A program made the translations under genes and the position numbers. The notes below the pieces were generated by a model. The model made no database searches. It saw nothing but the letters and a program-made list of their open reading frames with translations, and had not been told where the DNA came from. A DNA stretch of 64,000 bases, taken from assembly GCA_036924835.1 (NCBI GenBank), contig JBAGRR010000001.1:5843001-5907000 (forward strand), read 5' to 3'. This document shows, piece after piece, positions 8,674-17,010 of the stretch (positions within the stretch are counted from its first letter, which is position 1; each line of letters starts with the position of its first letter). Source of the stretch: Nitrobacteraceae bacterium AZCC 1564. GTDB lineage: Bacteria; Pseudomonadota; Alphaproteobacteria; Rhizobiales; Xanthobacteraceae.

Positions 8674-8871
8674 ATGAGAATCATTAAACGATCTAATTCC
8701 ACGACGTTCCATGAGCACTTAACGCGGCATGCGGCGAAAACCACCGTTGAAGCCAACCAGCTTCGTCCAGGATTGCAGAGAGACGCCCTTCTTCAAAAGG
8801 CTCTTGAAGTAAATAATGCCATCCAGATCGAAAGGTGGCTATCATCGCCCGGGCTTCGAGCACCAGTGTGA
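8674..8871 (+). CDS. Small hypothetical protein ending in WLSSPGLRAPV
   Basis: The 65-residue product has an Arg/Lys-rich start, then LQRDALLQKALEVNNAIQIE and the C-terminal WLSSPGLRAP. Short Bradyrhizobium-type proteins share the pattern RDxLLxKAxxxxxAxxxxxWxSSPGLxxP; function unknown. AAGGGAG lies 8 bp before ATG 8674 and a strong intrinsic terminator lies 12 bp after the stop, so this is a complete single-gene transcript. Confidence 0.65.
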   Translation: MRIIKRSNSTTFHEHLTRHAAKTTVEANQLRPGLQRDALLQKALEVNNAIQIERWLSSPGLRAPV

Positions 8872-8883
8872 TCAATCGCAAGG

Positions 8884-8906
8884 AACCCCGCTCAGGCGGG
8901 GTTTTT
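8884..8906 (+). terminator. Intrinsic terminator of the 8674 gene
   Basis: Stem AACCCCGC / GCGGGGTT (8 bp) with loop TCAG, running into TTTTT. Confidence 0.85.
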
Positions 8907-8918
8907 ATTCGACCTACC

Positions 8919-8950
8919 GCCGCGCTCCTTAACGGGGCGCGGCTTTTTTT
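8919..8950 (+). terminator. Intrinsic terminator, CTCCTTAAC-loop type
   Basis: A 10-bp stem GCCGCGCTCC / GGGGCGCGGC closes loop TTAAC and is followed by seven T. It is the best-formed of three related hairpins in the island (others at 9134 and 10301). Confidence 0.85.
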
Positions 8951-9133
8951 CGTCGCGGCCTCGGATGCAAAAATCCCGGCTAGCCATGCCCGACTATGTT
9001 TCATCATTGGCACCAACGCCGGAGGAACAGGAGGACTGCGGGTGGGCCTGATGCCGCATGCACCTATGACACGCCGTCTTCAACGCTGGGGGCTGCTCAC
9101 TCCGGGGGACGGCCTTTACGACGCCTCCCTGTA

Positions 9134-9163
9134 GGCGCGCTCCTTAACTTGGGGCGCGCCTTA
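9134..9163 (+). terminator. Terminator-like hairpin, CTCCTTAAC type
   Basis: Stem GGCGCGCTCC / GGGGCGCGCC (10 bp), loop TTAACTT, with a poor tail (TTATT). It directly follows the stop of a short plus-strand frame (27 codons from ATG 9051), which I do not call as a gene. Confidence 0.6.
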
Positions 9164-9172
9164 TTGGTTGGC

Positions 9173-9349
9173 CTAACGGTTTGGCTTCAACTTCGCAACT
9201 TTGCGATGCCGTTGCCAAAGCTCAACATCGTGACCATCAACGAGCTGTTTCGCAGCTTCAATGGCAACTTCGTCGCTATCGCAAAGAAGATCTTTTGCGT
9301 TAAAAAAGTGGCCATCCCTGCCGATGAAATAGGCTTTGTAGTCCGGCAT
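9173..9349 (-). CDS. 58-residue hypothetical protein (YKAYFIGRDGHF type)
   Basis: The product reads MPDYKAYFIGRDGHFFNAKD, then [20 protein letters not shown] and DVELWQRHRKVAKLKPNR. Proteins with this plan (a short beta hairpin, an acidic helix, then VELWxxxRxVxxL) are common in Bradyrhizobium relatives; function unknown. ATG 9349 has GGAG a few bases upstream. Overlapping frames on both strands are longer but lack family character. Confidence 0.7.
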   Translation of the reverse strand: MPDYKAYFIGRDGHFFNAKDLLCDSDEVAIEAAKQLVDGHDVELWQRHRKVAKLKPNR

Positions 9350-9540
9350 TGAGCTCCATGATCAGGCGGGTGCACGAGCGGTCTCTCAGCCACCGACGCC
9401 TGCGGCAAAGCCCGGCCAGTGATGAGAGGTAAACGAGGTCACTCACGATTGGTTCAAAAGGAAGTGCGGCCGAGGCGAAAAGGCCGCCCGGCGACGCGGA
9501 TGGCATCAATCTGCCAATGCTAAGCGTCGCGCAATGATCG

Positions 9541-10233
9541 CTAGTGTTCTTGCATCGCGCTGAGTGGGATATTGACCTCGCAGATTAACCCATTGGGATC
9601 GAATCGTAAGCGGGCTTCACCATTTAGCTGCCCCGGCAAAGCTTGTTCGATGAGCCGGCTGCCGAAGCTTTTGCGCGAGGGCTCTCGCACGGGCGGGCCG
9701 CCGCTTTCTGTCCAATGCAGGGTAAAGCGCTTAGGATTGTCTTCTGAAACTGTCCATTCGATCGATACGTGACCGCCCGAGACGGAAAGCGCACCATACT
9801 TCGTGGCATTGGTGCAGAGTTCATGAATGACCATTGATAACGACATGGCCGGGCCTGCTGAAATCGGGATGTTCTCACCATTGATTTCAAACTGATCGAG
9901 ACTTCTGGCTTGAAAGGCGTTTATCGCATTTTCGATCAACGTTCGGCAACCGGCTCCGATCCAACGCTCGCGAATGAGAAGGTCTTGAGCCGTTCCCAGG
10001 GCGAGCAACCGATCACTGATCGTCTTGGCGGCTTCCTCCAGACTATTCGCAGTCTTCAAACTTTGGGATGTAATTGCTGAAGCAATAGCGAGTGTGTTTT
10101 TGACACGATGGTGCAACTCTCGGATAACCACTTCCTGGAGTGCCGCTGCTATGGCGCTCGCCTGAGCATCGACGCCGGCTTTCGCAAGCAACTCCCTTAG
10201 GTAGTCAGGCTCGTTTTCAGGCGGGATGCTCAT
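9541..10233 (-). CDS. HWE-family sensor histidine kinase, no sensor domain
   Basis: The 230-residue cytosolic product has a short N-terminal helix, then the HWE dimerisation box RELHHRVKNTLAIASAI with phosphoacceptor His near residue 41. The N-box is HELCTNATKYGAL and the W-E motif is LHWTESGGPP, followed by GSRLIEQALPGQL. HWE kinases are abundant in Rhizobiales, often in stress and light signalling. This one lacks PAS, GAF or membrane segments, so it must take its signal from a partner. No response regulator is nearby. ATG 10233 is preferred (AGGG upstream) over an in-frame start 14 codons earlier. Confidence 0.88.
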   Translation of the reverse strand: MSIPPENEPDYLRELLAKAGVDAQASAIAAALQEVVIRELHHRVKNTLAIASAITSQSLKTANSLEEAAKTISDRLLALGTAQDLLIRERWIGAGCRTLIENAINAFQARSLDQFEINGENIPISAGPAMSLSMVIHELCTNATKYGALSVSGGHVSIEWTVSEDNPKRFTLHWTESGGPPVREPSRKSFGSRLIEQALPGQLNGEARLRFDPNGLICEVNIPLSAMQEH

Positions 10234-10300
10234 CCCTAACGATAACAGACTATCTGGCTTCGTACATCCGGCCATTATGCCACGCTACAGCGTGCACTCG

Positions 10301-10334
10301 GCCGCACTCCTTAACCGGGGCGCGGCTTTTTTTT
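10301..10334 (+). terminator. Intrinsic terminator, CTCCTTAAC-loop type
   Basis: Stem GCCGCACTCC / GGGGCGCGGC with one mismatch, loop TTAACC, followed by eight T. It faces plus-strand transcription although the flanking genes are on the minus strand. Confidence 0.75.
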
Positions 10335-10429
10335 CATTTTGGGGCGTATTCCACGAGCAGTTCTTCGAAGCTCATCGTGTTCGGTTCTAAACTTCGACCT
10401 AGGAGCGCCTTCGTCAACGCGCGGCTCAT
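10334..10429 (-). CDS. 31-residue peptide translationally coupled to the HNH gene
   Basis: The frame encodes MSRALTKALLGRSLEPNTMS and then FEELLVEYAPK. Its ATG overlaps the TGA of the HNH gene (ATGA), which suggests translational coupling. The amphipathic acidic C-terminus looks protein-like, but there is no known family. It could also be a spurious frame; the overlap and clean composition are the only support. Confidence 0.4.
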   Translation of the reverse strand: MSRALTKALLGRSLEPNTMSFEELLVEYAPK

Positions 10430-10653
10430 CGGATAGCCACCACTGGCGCGCGTGGGTCTCCCGCCAAAAGCAGGCGGCGCAGAAACTGGCGGATAGATAG
10501 CGATCCTTTATCGGTGTTGCACTGCTGGCAGACAATCGCCTTGTTGTTTGGGTTTGCAAATGTTCCGCCTCTGCTTCGAGGCTTGATGTGATCCCGCGAC
10601 GGTGGCCAGTCTTCGCCCATGGCCTCGCCGCAATAAGCGCATGGCGCGCCCAT
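10426..10653 (-). CDS. HNH endonuclease-type protein
   Basis: The 75-residue product has a CxxC pair (CAYCG), the HNH core RDHIKPRSRGGTF, Asn in NNKAIVC, and a second pair CQQC followed by NTDKGS. These give a zinc-stabilised HNH nuclease fold, common in phage and island DNA. The frame stays open upstream to 10722. A different frame upstream (10774 down to about 10660) encodes a plausible N-terminus (ARAWELFREIYKYPRI), so a longer gene may have been split by a frameshift. Confidence 0.7.
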   Translation of the reverse strand: MGAPCAYCGEAMGEDWPPSRDHIKPRSRGGTFANPNNKAIVCQQCNTDKGSLSIRQFLRRLLLAGDPRAPVVAIR

Positions 10654-10837
10654 CACAGCGAGCAATGTCGGAGAACTTGATGCGAGGATACTTGTAGATT
10701 TCCCTAAATAGTTCCCACGCACGGGCCATGACGGTGGCTTGCGCCCTTCGGTTGGTTGCTGCGGCTACCTTCATTTCACACCTAATTAATTATGTGTGGT
10801 AACCATAACCATGGATTTGGTGTTGTCAACCAATTTG

Positions 10838-10854
10838 TTGGGTTATATACCCAA
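10838..10854. promoter_or_regulatory. Candidate operator upstream of the XRE gene
   Basis: TTGGGT-TATAT-ACCCAA is a 17-bp inverted repeat with perfect 6-bp arms in an AT-rich region 40 bp before the XRE start. Its size and position suit autoregulation by a dimeric helix-turn-helix protein. Confidence 0.45.
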
Positions 10855-10893
10855 AAAAATGTTTTCAGCACCAACCCATGAAGGGCATTCCGA

Positions 10894-11145
10894 ATGCTAA
10901 CGACAGGAAATCAGCTAAAGGCGGCTCGGGCACTCCTCGATATGGAGCAGGCAGTTCTTTCGACGCTTGCAGGAGTGAGTATCAACACAATCCGCAATCT
11001 TGAGGCATCGAAGGCGAACGGCATAAAAGGGAACAACCAGACCGTGACTGCCGTCCAAAGGGCCTTAGAAGCGCAGGGAATTGAATTTCTGAACCATGGA
11101 CAACCGGGCGTCCGCCTGATTTCATCGATAGATCGCAAGGCCTAA
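10894..11145 (+). CDS. XRE-family transcriptional regulator
   Basis: The 83-residue product is almost only a helix-turn-helix domain: QLKAARALLDMEQAVLSTLA, then GVSINTIRNLEAS, and a C-terminal TVTAVQRALEAQGIEFLNHG with a beta tail GVRLIS. This matches short Cro/CI-like regulators common in rhizobial islands. It is the last gene before the right-hand 21-bp repeat. The region upstream has a good palindrome (10838-10854). Confidence 0.85.
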   Translation: MLTTGNQLKAARALLDMEQAVLSTLAGVSINTIRNLEASKANGIKGNNQTVTAVQRALEAQGIEFLNHGQPGVRLISSIDRKA

Positions 11146-11157
11146 GTCGATGTTTAT

Positions 11158-11178
11158 CAGGGGCAGAAATAGGGGCAT
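11158..11178 (+). repeat. Right copy of 21-bp direct repeat flanking the island
   Basis: This copy matches 6449-6469 with two mismatches (at positions 9 and 21 of the word). It lies 13 bp after the XRE gene and 150 bp before the glycosyltransferase gene, marking the likely right edge of the island. Confidence 0.5.
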
Positions 11179-11328
11179 CGCAAATCCGTCTTGGAGGTTT
11201 TCTAATGTTATCAAGTCGATAGCTCTACTTCTAGGCGGACTCCGTGTCCGCCGCTCTTGCTAAGCGTTTGAAAATATTAAGTCATTTGCGCGGAGCCGCA
11301 TAGGCTTCCTCATTCGCGGCAGCTTCAT

Positions 11329-13716
11329 TTGTCGGCTCAGTTCAGACAGGGCCTGACCGCCCACCAGCAGGGACGCCTCCGTGACGCGGAGGCTCTGTAC
11401 AAGCAGGTCCTTAAGTCCGACCCGAATTATTTCGACGCGCTTCATCTGCTCGGCGTCCTTTCGTTGCAGACAAATCGTGCTGAGCGCGGCATCGAATTGA
11501 TCCAAAAAGCGCTCGCGCTCGATCCGGCCGCGGTCTCCGCTATCGGAAATCTCGGAGCGGGTTTCTATGACCTGGACCGTTTCGAGGAAGCGCTCGACTG
11601 CTTCGATAAGGTGATTGCGCTGAGGCCGCGGGATGCCGGTGCTCACTGCAACCGTGGGAATGCGCTTAACGGACTGAAGCGTTTTGATGATGCGCTTGCA
11701 GCCTACGACACGGCGATCACGATCGAGCCCCGGTTAACGGAGGCTCATGTCAGTCGAGGCAACACGTTGTCCGACCTGGAGCGCTTCGCCGATGCGGTCG
11801 CTGCGTACGATATTGCAATCAAGCTCGAAGGCCGGGCGGTTGATGCCCTTAGCAATCGTGGGAACGCGTTGGCGCGTCTGGACCGGTACGAAGAGGCCTT
11901 GGCGAGCTACGATAAGGCTACCGCCATTGCGCCCAGCTACGCCGACGCCCACTACAACAGGGCAAAAACGCTTCGGCACCTCGGTCGGCTTGAAGAGGCT
12001 CTGGCAAGTTACGACAAGGCTATCGCAGCCAAGCCCGACTTTCGCGCGGCGCACTTCAATCGAGGCGGTCTGCTGAACGATCTCGGGCGCTTCCGCGAGG
12101 CGGTCGCCAGCTACGATACGGTTATCCATCTGAATGCACGCGATGCCGAGGCATATATCGAGCGAGGCAGGACGCTGAGCCGGGCTGGCCTCCAGGAAGA
12201 TGCCATCAAAAGCTTCGATCGCGCTCTCAAACTTGATCCGAAGAATGTGGACGCACTTGTCAGCCGGGGCAGCGTCCTCGTTGGACTGAGGCGCTTCGAT
12301 GAGGCGGATGAAACTTATTCTGCTGCGCTTGCCATTGACCGCGACCACGATTTTCTGTTCGGGAACTGGCTCAGCACCAAGCTTTATAAATGTGATTGGA
12401 CCGATTGGGATGCGCGGATCGCGGAACTCGAAAGCAGGCTGAAGGGCGGTCAGAAGGCTTCGGCCCCGTTTAATCTGTTCGCACTCCTGGATGATCCCGA
12501 TCTTCAAAGACGCGCCGCCGAGGCTTTCACCGCAGCCAGGGTTACGCAGAATCGTGGTTTGCCGGCCATCCTGACGCACCCGCGCCACGATGTGATCCGG
12601 ATCGGCTATTTCTCCGCAGATTTTCGGATTCATCCGGTCTCATTGTTGTGCGCGGAATTGTTTGAGCGGCACACTCGCTCTCAGTTTCAGGTCATGGCCT
12701 TTTCGTTCGGTCACGACACTCAAGATCCCATGAGAAGGCGCCTTGAAGCGGCCTTCGACAAATTTATCGACGTTGGTCACAAGACCGACTTGGCGATCGC
12801 TTCGCTCGCACGGGATCTTGAAATCGACATTGCGATCGATCTGATGGGCATGACCCAAAGCAGCCGTCCGGGTATTTTCGCGGCCCGCGCGGCGCCGATT
12901 CAGATCAACTATCTTGGATATCCCGGCACGGTTGGAGCGGATTACATCGATTACTTGATCGCGGATCGTGTGACGGTTCCTGTATCGCACCGAGCCTACT
13001 ATCGGGAGAAGATCGTCGCGTTGCCCGGATCGTTCATGCCGCAAGACACGAAGCGCGCGATTTCTGACAAGCTGTTCACGCGCTCGGCATTGGGATTGCC
13101 GGAAACAGGCTTCGTTTTCTGTTGCTTTAACGCCAGCTACAAATTCAACCCGCGGGTGTTTGATTGCTGGATGACGATCCTGAGGAACACGCCCGGCAGT
13201 GTGCTTTGGTTGGCTGAAACGAATTCAATGGCAATTGCTAATCTCAAAAGCGAGGCAGCCGCGCGTGACGTCGATCCATCGCGGCTGGTATCTGCCGGTC
13301 GAACGGAAAGCCTCGAGGAGCATTTGGCCCGCTATCGTGCGGCGGATTTGTTTCTCGATACGTGGCCTTACAATGCCCACGCTACCGCAAGTGATGCGTT
13401 GTGGGCAGGTGTACCTGTTCTTACTCTGGCAGGGGAGACGTTCCCGGCCCGTGTGGGGGCGAGCCTCGTCAATGCAATCGGCCTCGGCGAGCTTAGCGAG
13501 ACCACGGATGCGGCATACATTGCCTCCGCAACTGCATTGGCGGCGCATCCGGACAAGCTCGCGGCCGTCAAGCACAAGCTTTCCCTCAATCGCACTTCAG
13601 GGCAGCTCTTCGATATGTCGTCCTATGTGAAGCATATCGAAGAAGCCTATCGCGCGATGTACGACAAGCACTTGGCCGGTGCTGAACCGGAACACATTCG
13701 AATCGACGACTTCTAG
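11329..13716 (+). CDS. TPR protein with O-GlcNAc transferase-like (SPINDLY/GT41) domain
   Basis: The 795-residue product has about nine tandem TPRs (residues ~5-335; repeated pattern EALASYDKAIAxxPxxxxAHxNRGxxL). A GT41 catalytic region follows (~365-780): IGYFSADFRIHPVSLL, INYLGYPGTVGADYIDYLIA, FNASYKFNPRVFDCW, FLDTWPYNAHATASDALWAG and GVPVLTLAGETFPARVGASL. GT41 enzymes transfer a sugar from a nucleotide-sugar to Ser/Thr; the bacterial targets are largely unknown. No ATG exists between the upstream stop (11278) and the TPRs. TTG 11329 is the only standard alternative start and lacks a good ribosome-binding site. The stop codon TAG lies inside the CTAG of a hairpin element. Confidence 0.85.
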   Translation: MSAQFRQGLTAHQQGRLRDAEALYKQVLKSDPNYFDALHLLGVLSLQTNRAERGIELIQKALALDPAAVSAIGNLGAGFYDLDRFEEALDCFDKVIALRPRDAGAHCNRGNALNGLKRFDDALAAYDTAITIEPRLTEAHVSRGNTLSDLERFADAVAAYDIAIKLEGRAVDALSNRGNALARLDRYEEALASYDKATAIAPSYADAHYNRAKTLRHLGRLEEALASYDKAIAAKPDFRAAHFNRGGLLNDLGRFREAVASYDTVIHLNARDAEAYIERGRTLSRAGLQEDAIKSFDRALKLDPKNVDALVSRGSVLVGLRRFDEADETYSAALAIDRDHDFLFGNWLSTKLYKCDWTDWDARIAELESRLKGGQKASAPFNLFALLDDPDLQRRAAEAFTAARVTQNRGLPAILTHPRHDVIRIGYFSADFRIHPVSLLCAELFERHTRSQFQVMAFSFGHDTQDPMRRRLEAAFDKFIDVGHKTDLAIASLARDLEIDIAIDLMGMTQSSRPGIFAARAAPIQINYLGYPGTVGADYIDYLIADRVTVPVSHRAYYREKIVALPGSFMPQDTKRAISDKLFTRSALGLPETGFVFCCFNASYKFNPRVFDCWMTILRNTPGSVLWLAETNSMAIANLKSEAAARDVDPSRLVSAGRTESLEEHLARYRAADLFLDTWPYNAHATASDALWAGVPVLTLAGETFPARVGASLVNAIGLGELSETTDAAYIASATALAAHPDKLAAVKHKLSLNRTSGQLFDMSSYVKHIEEAYRAMYDKHLAGAEPEHIRIDDF

Positions 13717-13823
13717 TGTCCCGAACCCAAAGTTCGCCTCATGAGCAGCGCGCTCCGTAGCGAACTTTGGATTCGAAAGGACACTAGAAAAAAATCGGGC
13801 GAACTTCTGAACCACCACACTAG
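13713..13823. mobile_element. CTAG double-hairpin unit (A + truncated B)
   Basis: Hairpin A (13713-13787, arm AATCCAAAGTTCGC-type, extra bases in the 3' arm) is complete. Hairpin B has lost its 5' arm: only part of the loop and the 3' arm GCGAACTTCTGAACC plus CTAG (13820-13823) remain. The left CTAG contains the TAG stop of the glycosyltransferase gene. Confidence 0.75.
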
Positions 13824-14342
13824 GGCGCGGCTCCGCACGCGCTGATGGCTCCGAGGCTTAAGTCTCGATCCTGGATTGCGAACCGCTCTTCTTGATTGGT
13901 CTCTGAGGTGTGTGCTCGGTGATTCGCATCACTTTCCCCGATGCGCGTATCAACTGCGTCAATCTCCTCGCACGCGCCTTCGACACGCTGCGTTATGCAT
14001 CCTTGGAATAGTTATTTTATTTCAATATCTTGCAAGGAGCGGAACTGTGGCGCTGCGTGTTCTTTGTGCAACACGTCTCCAAAAACGGCCGGAACGGCAC
14101 CGTTTGATGGCGCTCCTTTGTTGCGCGTTTATGAACCTTGGGTAATCGTGGGCACAGCGACGTAGGGGGGCATCCCGAGGTCGTCCCGTTAGGTGGTTTC
14201 GCTTTAGTCGCTCGCGTTCATGCGGGAGCGTTGAGGGCGTGCGACGACCAAGCGGTTAGCGGAGATTTGGAATGAACCACGCGGCGGGCGGCATCCGCCG
14301 GGTTGGGACGTGCCTCGTCTCTCAAACAAACTTGGAGGTTTT
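13824..14342. other. Porin upstream region
   Basis: Over 500 bp with no convincing gene. It presumably holds the porin promoter and a long leader. The porin ribosome-binding site GGAGG is at its right end. I could not single out a promoter with confidence. Confidence 0.4.
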
Positions 14343-15908
14343 ATGAGCAAGATTAAGACCCTTATCCTGGGGTCTGCAGCGGGCATTGCTGCGATCACCG
14401 GGGCACAGGCAGCTGATCTTCCCGTCAAGGCCAAAGCGGTCCAATACGTGAAGATTTGCTCCCTTTACGGCGCCGGCTTCTACTATATCCCCGGCACCGA
14501 TACCTGCATCAAGTTCGGCGGCTACGTTCAGGCCGACGCAAACATCCTCGCCGGCAACTACAACAAGCCAGGATGGGATCAGGGTGGCGCTCCTGGCCAG
14601 TCTAATGCGACAGCATATTCGAACGCACTCGGTACCGGCAGCCGCGATCAGGACTATTTCACCACCCGTTCGCGCGCTCAGCTCAACATCGATACCCGCA
14701 CCGCGACAGAATACGGCGTTGTCCGCACCTACTGGTCGAGCAACTTCGAATTCTCGACGGGCGGCGGACCGTCGTCGGGCAACATCACGCTCGACTTTGC
14801 GTTCGTCCAGTTCGCCGGCTTCACCTTCGGTAAGGCGATTTCCGGCTTCCAGACGCCATGGGGTGCTTACGGCGCCAACAACAACACGTCGTATCTGCTC
14901 GGTGGCTATGACAACGCAACCGGCATCACCCAGGCTGCCTACACTTGGCAGTTCGGCAACGGCGTGTCGGCTCAGATCGGTGTTGAAGACAACCGCGTGA
15001 TCAACCGCGCGCCGCTGTTCAACACGGGCCTCGCGATCACGGGTCTCGGTGGCTTCTTCACCGGCGCTCCGGCTGGCTCGCCCTTCACGCCTCAAGGCGC
15101 AACCGGCGGTAACGTTTCCCCGGATATCGTCGGTAACATCAGAGTCGACCAGTCTGCGTTCACCTTCCAGGTGTCAGGTGCTGCGCATCTCCTTCACGCC
15201 ACCTACTACGCGAATCTGAATGGTACACAGGGTGTCGAAACCAACGGTCATCCGGAAGACGAATGGGGCTTCGCAGTGTCCGCCGGTCTTCAGTTAAAGG
15301 GCCTTACGCTCTTCGGTCCTGGCGACAAGCTGTCGTTGGATGCCACCTACACCGATGGTGCACCTAAGTACATCATCGGCGGCGTGACCGGCAACGGCTT
15401 CGATCATTTCAGCGGTGGCGATAACGGCTTCTACAACAACTTCGCCTTCGCAGGGTTGTTCGACGGTGTGTTCGGTACCGGCACCAGCATTGAGAAGACC
15501 AAGGTTTGGGGCTTCCGTGGCGCGTACGTTCACAACTGGAGCCCGAACTGGGAGACCAGCGTGTTCGGCAGCTACTCGCGTGTCGATTACAACGGCAATG
15601 CTTCGGCTTTGATCTGCAATCGTCTGGGAATCACTGCTGCTGCTGCCGGCGCAACGCCCACGGCTGGATTCTCCTGCAACCCGGACTTCGCCATCTGGCA
15701 GGTCGGATCACGTACGGCCTGGACTCCTGTCCAGAACCTGACGTTCTCCGGCGAGTTCATGTTCACCACGATCGATCAGTCGAACACTGGTGGCGTCAAC
15801 CTGGTTGGCAACCCATCCATCCCGAGCACGTTCAAGCCTGCTGGCGCCTACGAGTTCAAGGATCAGGGCATCTGGTCCGGCAACCTCCGCGTTCGCCGCA
15901 CGTTCTGA
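14343..15908 (+). CDS. Outer-membrane porin (porin family 2)
   Basis: The 521-residue product starts with signal peptide MSKIKTLILGSAAGIAAITG ending at AQA-ADLP, then the family hallmark YVKICSLYGAGFYYIPGTDTC with two cysteines and IKFGGYVQADA. The rest is amphipathic beta-strand sequence, and it ends in the C-terminal aromatic LRVRRTF recognised by the BAM machinery. Such porins form general diffusion trimers in Bradyrhizobium relatives. ATG 14343 has TTGGAGG upstream and gives the proper signal peptide. An intrinsic terminator follows. Confidence 0.93.
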   Translation: MSKIKTLILGSAAGIAAITGAQAADLPVKAKAVQYVKICSLYGAGFYYIPGTDTCIKFGGYVQADANILAGNYNKPGWDQGGAPGQSNATAYSNALGTGSRDQDYFTTRSRAQLNIDTRTATEYGVVRTYWSSNFEFSTGGGPSSGNITLDFAFVQFAGFTFGKAISGFQTPWGAYGANNNTSYLLGGYDNATGITQAAYTWQFGNGVSAQIGVEDNRVINRAPLFNTGLAITGLGGFFTGAPAGSPFTPQGATGGNVSPDIVGNIRVDQSAFTFQVSGAAHLLHATYYANLNGTQGVETNGHPEDEWGFAVSAGLQLKGLTLFGPGDKLSLDATYTDGAPKYIIGGVTGNGFDHFSGGDNGFYNNFAFAGLFDGVFGTGTSIEKTKVWGFRGAYVHNWSPNWETSVFGSYSRVDYNGNASALICNRLGITAAAAGATPTAGFSCNPDFAIWQVGSRTAWTPVQNLTFSGEFMFTTIDQSNTGGVNLVGNPSIPSTFKPAGAYEFKDQGIWSGNLRVRRTF

Positions 15909-15951
15909 TCGTGATCGCCTGATGGCGGTAATGATCTGAATTGCTCGTTAT

Positions 15952-15980
15952 TCCCCGGCGGGAAACCGCCGGGGATTTTT
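15952..15980 (+). terminator. Porin terminator
   Basis: Stem TCCCCGGCGG / CCGCCGGGGA with GAAA tetraloop, followed by TTTTT. Confidence 0.92.
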
Positions 15981-16107
15981 CTATTCTGTGTGGTCTTTTC
16001 TGTGTGATCTTGGCTTCGCGCCTTTGGCTCGTTGGCGGCGAAGGCCCCGATCACGGAGCGCCGGTGTTGCGAACCATCGAAGCCACGCGAGGCGCAGCAA
16101 GGTATGT

Positions 16108-17010
16108 CTAAGAAGCGGATATCTCCGCATGATCGCAGCGAACGCAGAAGGCTTTGATGCGATCGGTGGTCGGCTTGTCCGCCAAGAGCGGCGCATGCCC
16201 TTGGTCAGGCACCTCCACCAGGTCAATGTCGGGACGCCGCAATTGCATGTCCTTTACGCCCTGCAGCGATAGCAAGTCGGAGAGGCGGCCGTGCACCAGC
16301 ATCAGCGGAATGCCCGCGAGCTTGTCAAACAGCTCCCACACCGGCGGTAGTGGGTTGGCTGGGTCGAGGCTCGCGAATCCTTGTGCGAGTCTTAGATCGT
16401 AGGTCCGTTCCAGGCCGCTGCTACCGGGTTTTTCACGAAACGCGCGGCGCGCCCAGGCCATCCACTCGGCATCGGTGAGCGAGGGGAAGACGCTGCCGAA
16501 CAAGTCTTTCAGTCCGCGCGCGGCTTCGTCCCATGTTTTTCGCGGCGGAGGATCCGCGATGTAGCCTTTGATCTTCATCAGGCCATCGATTTCCAACGCG
16601 GGTCCGATGTCGTTCATGATGACACCGGCCAATAGCTGCGGCTGCGTCGCAGCCAGCGCCATCGAGATCAGGCCGCCACGAGAGGTGCCGAGCACAATGG
16701 CGCGTGAGATGCCGAGCGAGGCCGTGATCGCCAGCACATCACCCATCTCGATCGGAACGGTGTATTTCGCGGGATCCGGATCGTAGTCGGACAAACCGCG
16801 CCCGCGGTAGTCGATGGACACCACGCTGCGCGCTGCCGTTGGATCGAGAGCCAGCGCCCGGGCGATATCGTCAAAATCATCGGCCGTGCGGGTGAGGCCC
16901 GGCAGGCACAGCACGGGAAGGGCGGGGCTGTCTTCAGGGCCGATGGTCTTTGCGTGAAGCCTGAGGCCGTCGGCTGACTGGCAGAATACGTCGCGGAATT
17001 GATCGGACAT
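16108..17010 (-). CDS. Alpha/beta-fold hydrolase
   Basis: The 300-residue product has the oxyanion strand LPVLCLPGLTRTADDF, the nucleophile elbow GTSRGG (catalytic Ser), an acid candidate in LMLVHGRLSDLLS, and the catalytic His in VPDQGHAPLL. SIDYRGRGLSDYDPD is typical of the family. It is cytosolic, with no signal peptide. The substrate is not predictable; esterase or epoxide-hydrolase-like activities are possible. The start at MSDQFRDV (17010) is preferred over one 15 codons upstream because the fold begins there. Confidence 0.85.
   Translation of the reverse strand: MSDQFRDVFCQSADGLRLHAKTIGPEDSPALPVLCLPGLTRTADDFDDIARALALDPTAARSVVSIDYRGRGLSDYDPDPAKYTVPIEMGDVLAITASLGISRAIVLGTSRGGLISMALAATQPQLLAGVIMNDIGPALEIDGLMKIKGYIADPPPRKTWDEAARGLKDLFGSVFPSLTDAEWMAWARRAFREKPGSSGLERTYDLRLAQGFASLDPANPLPPVWELFDKLAGIPLMLVHGRLSDLLSLQGVKDMQLRRPDIDLVEVPDQGHAPLLADKPTTDRIKAFCVRCDHAEISAS

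Noticed and set aside
8996-9352. A 118-codon plus-strand frame
   Set aside because: It runs through a terminator hairpin and opposite the better-supported 58-residue gene at 9173-9349.
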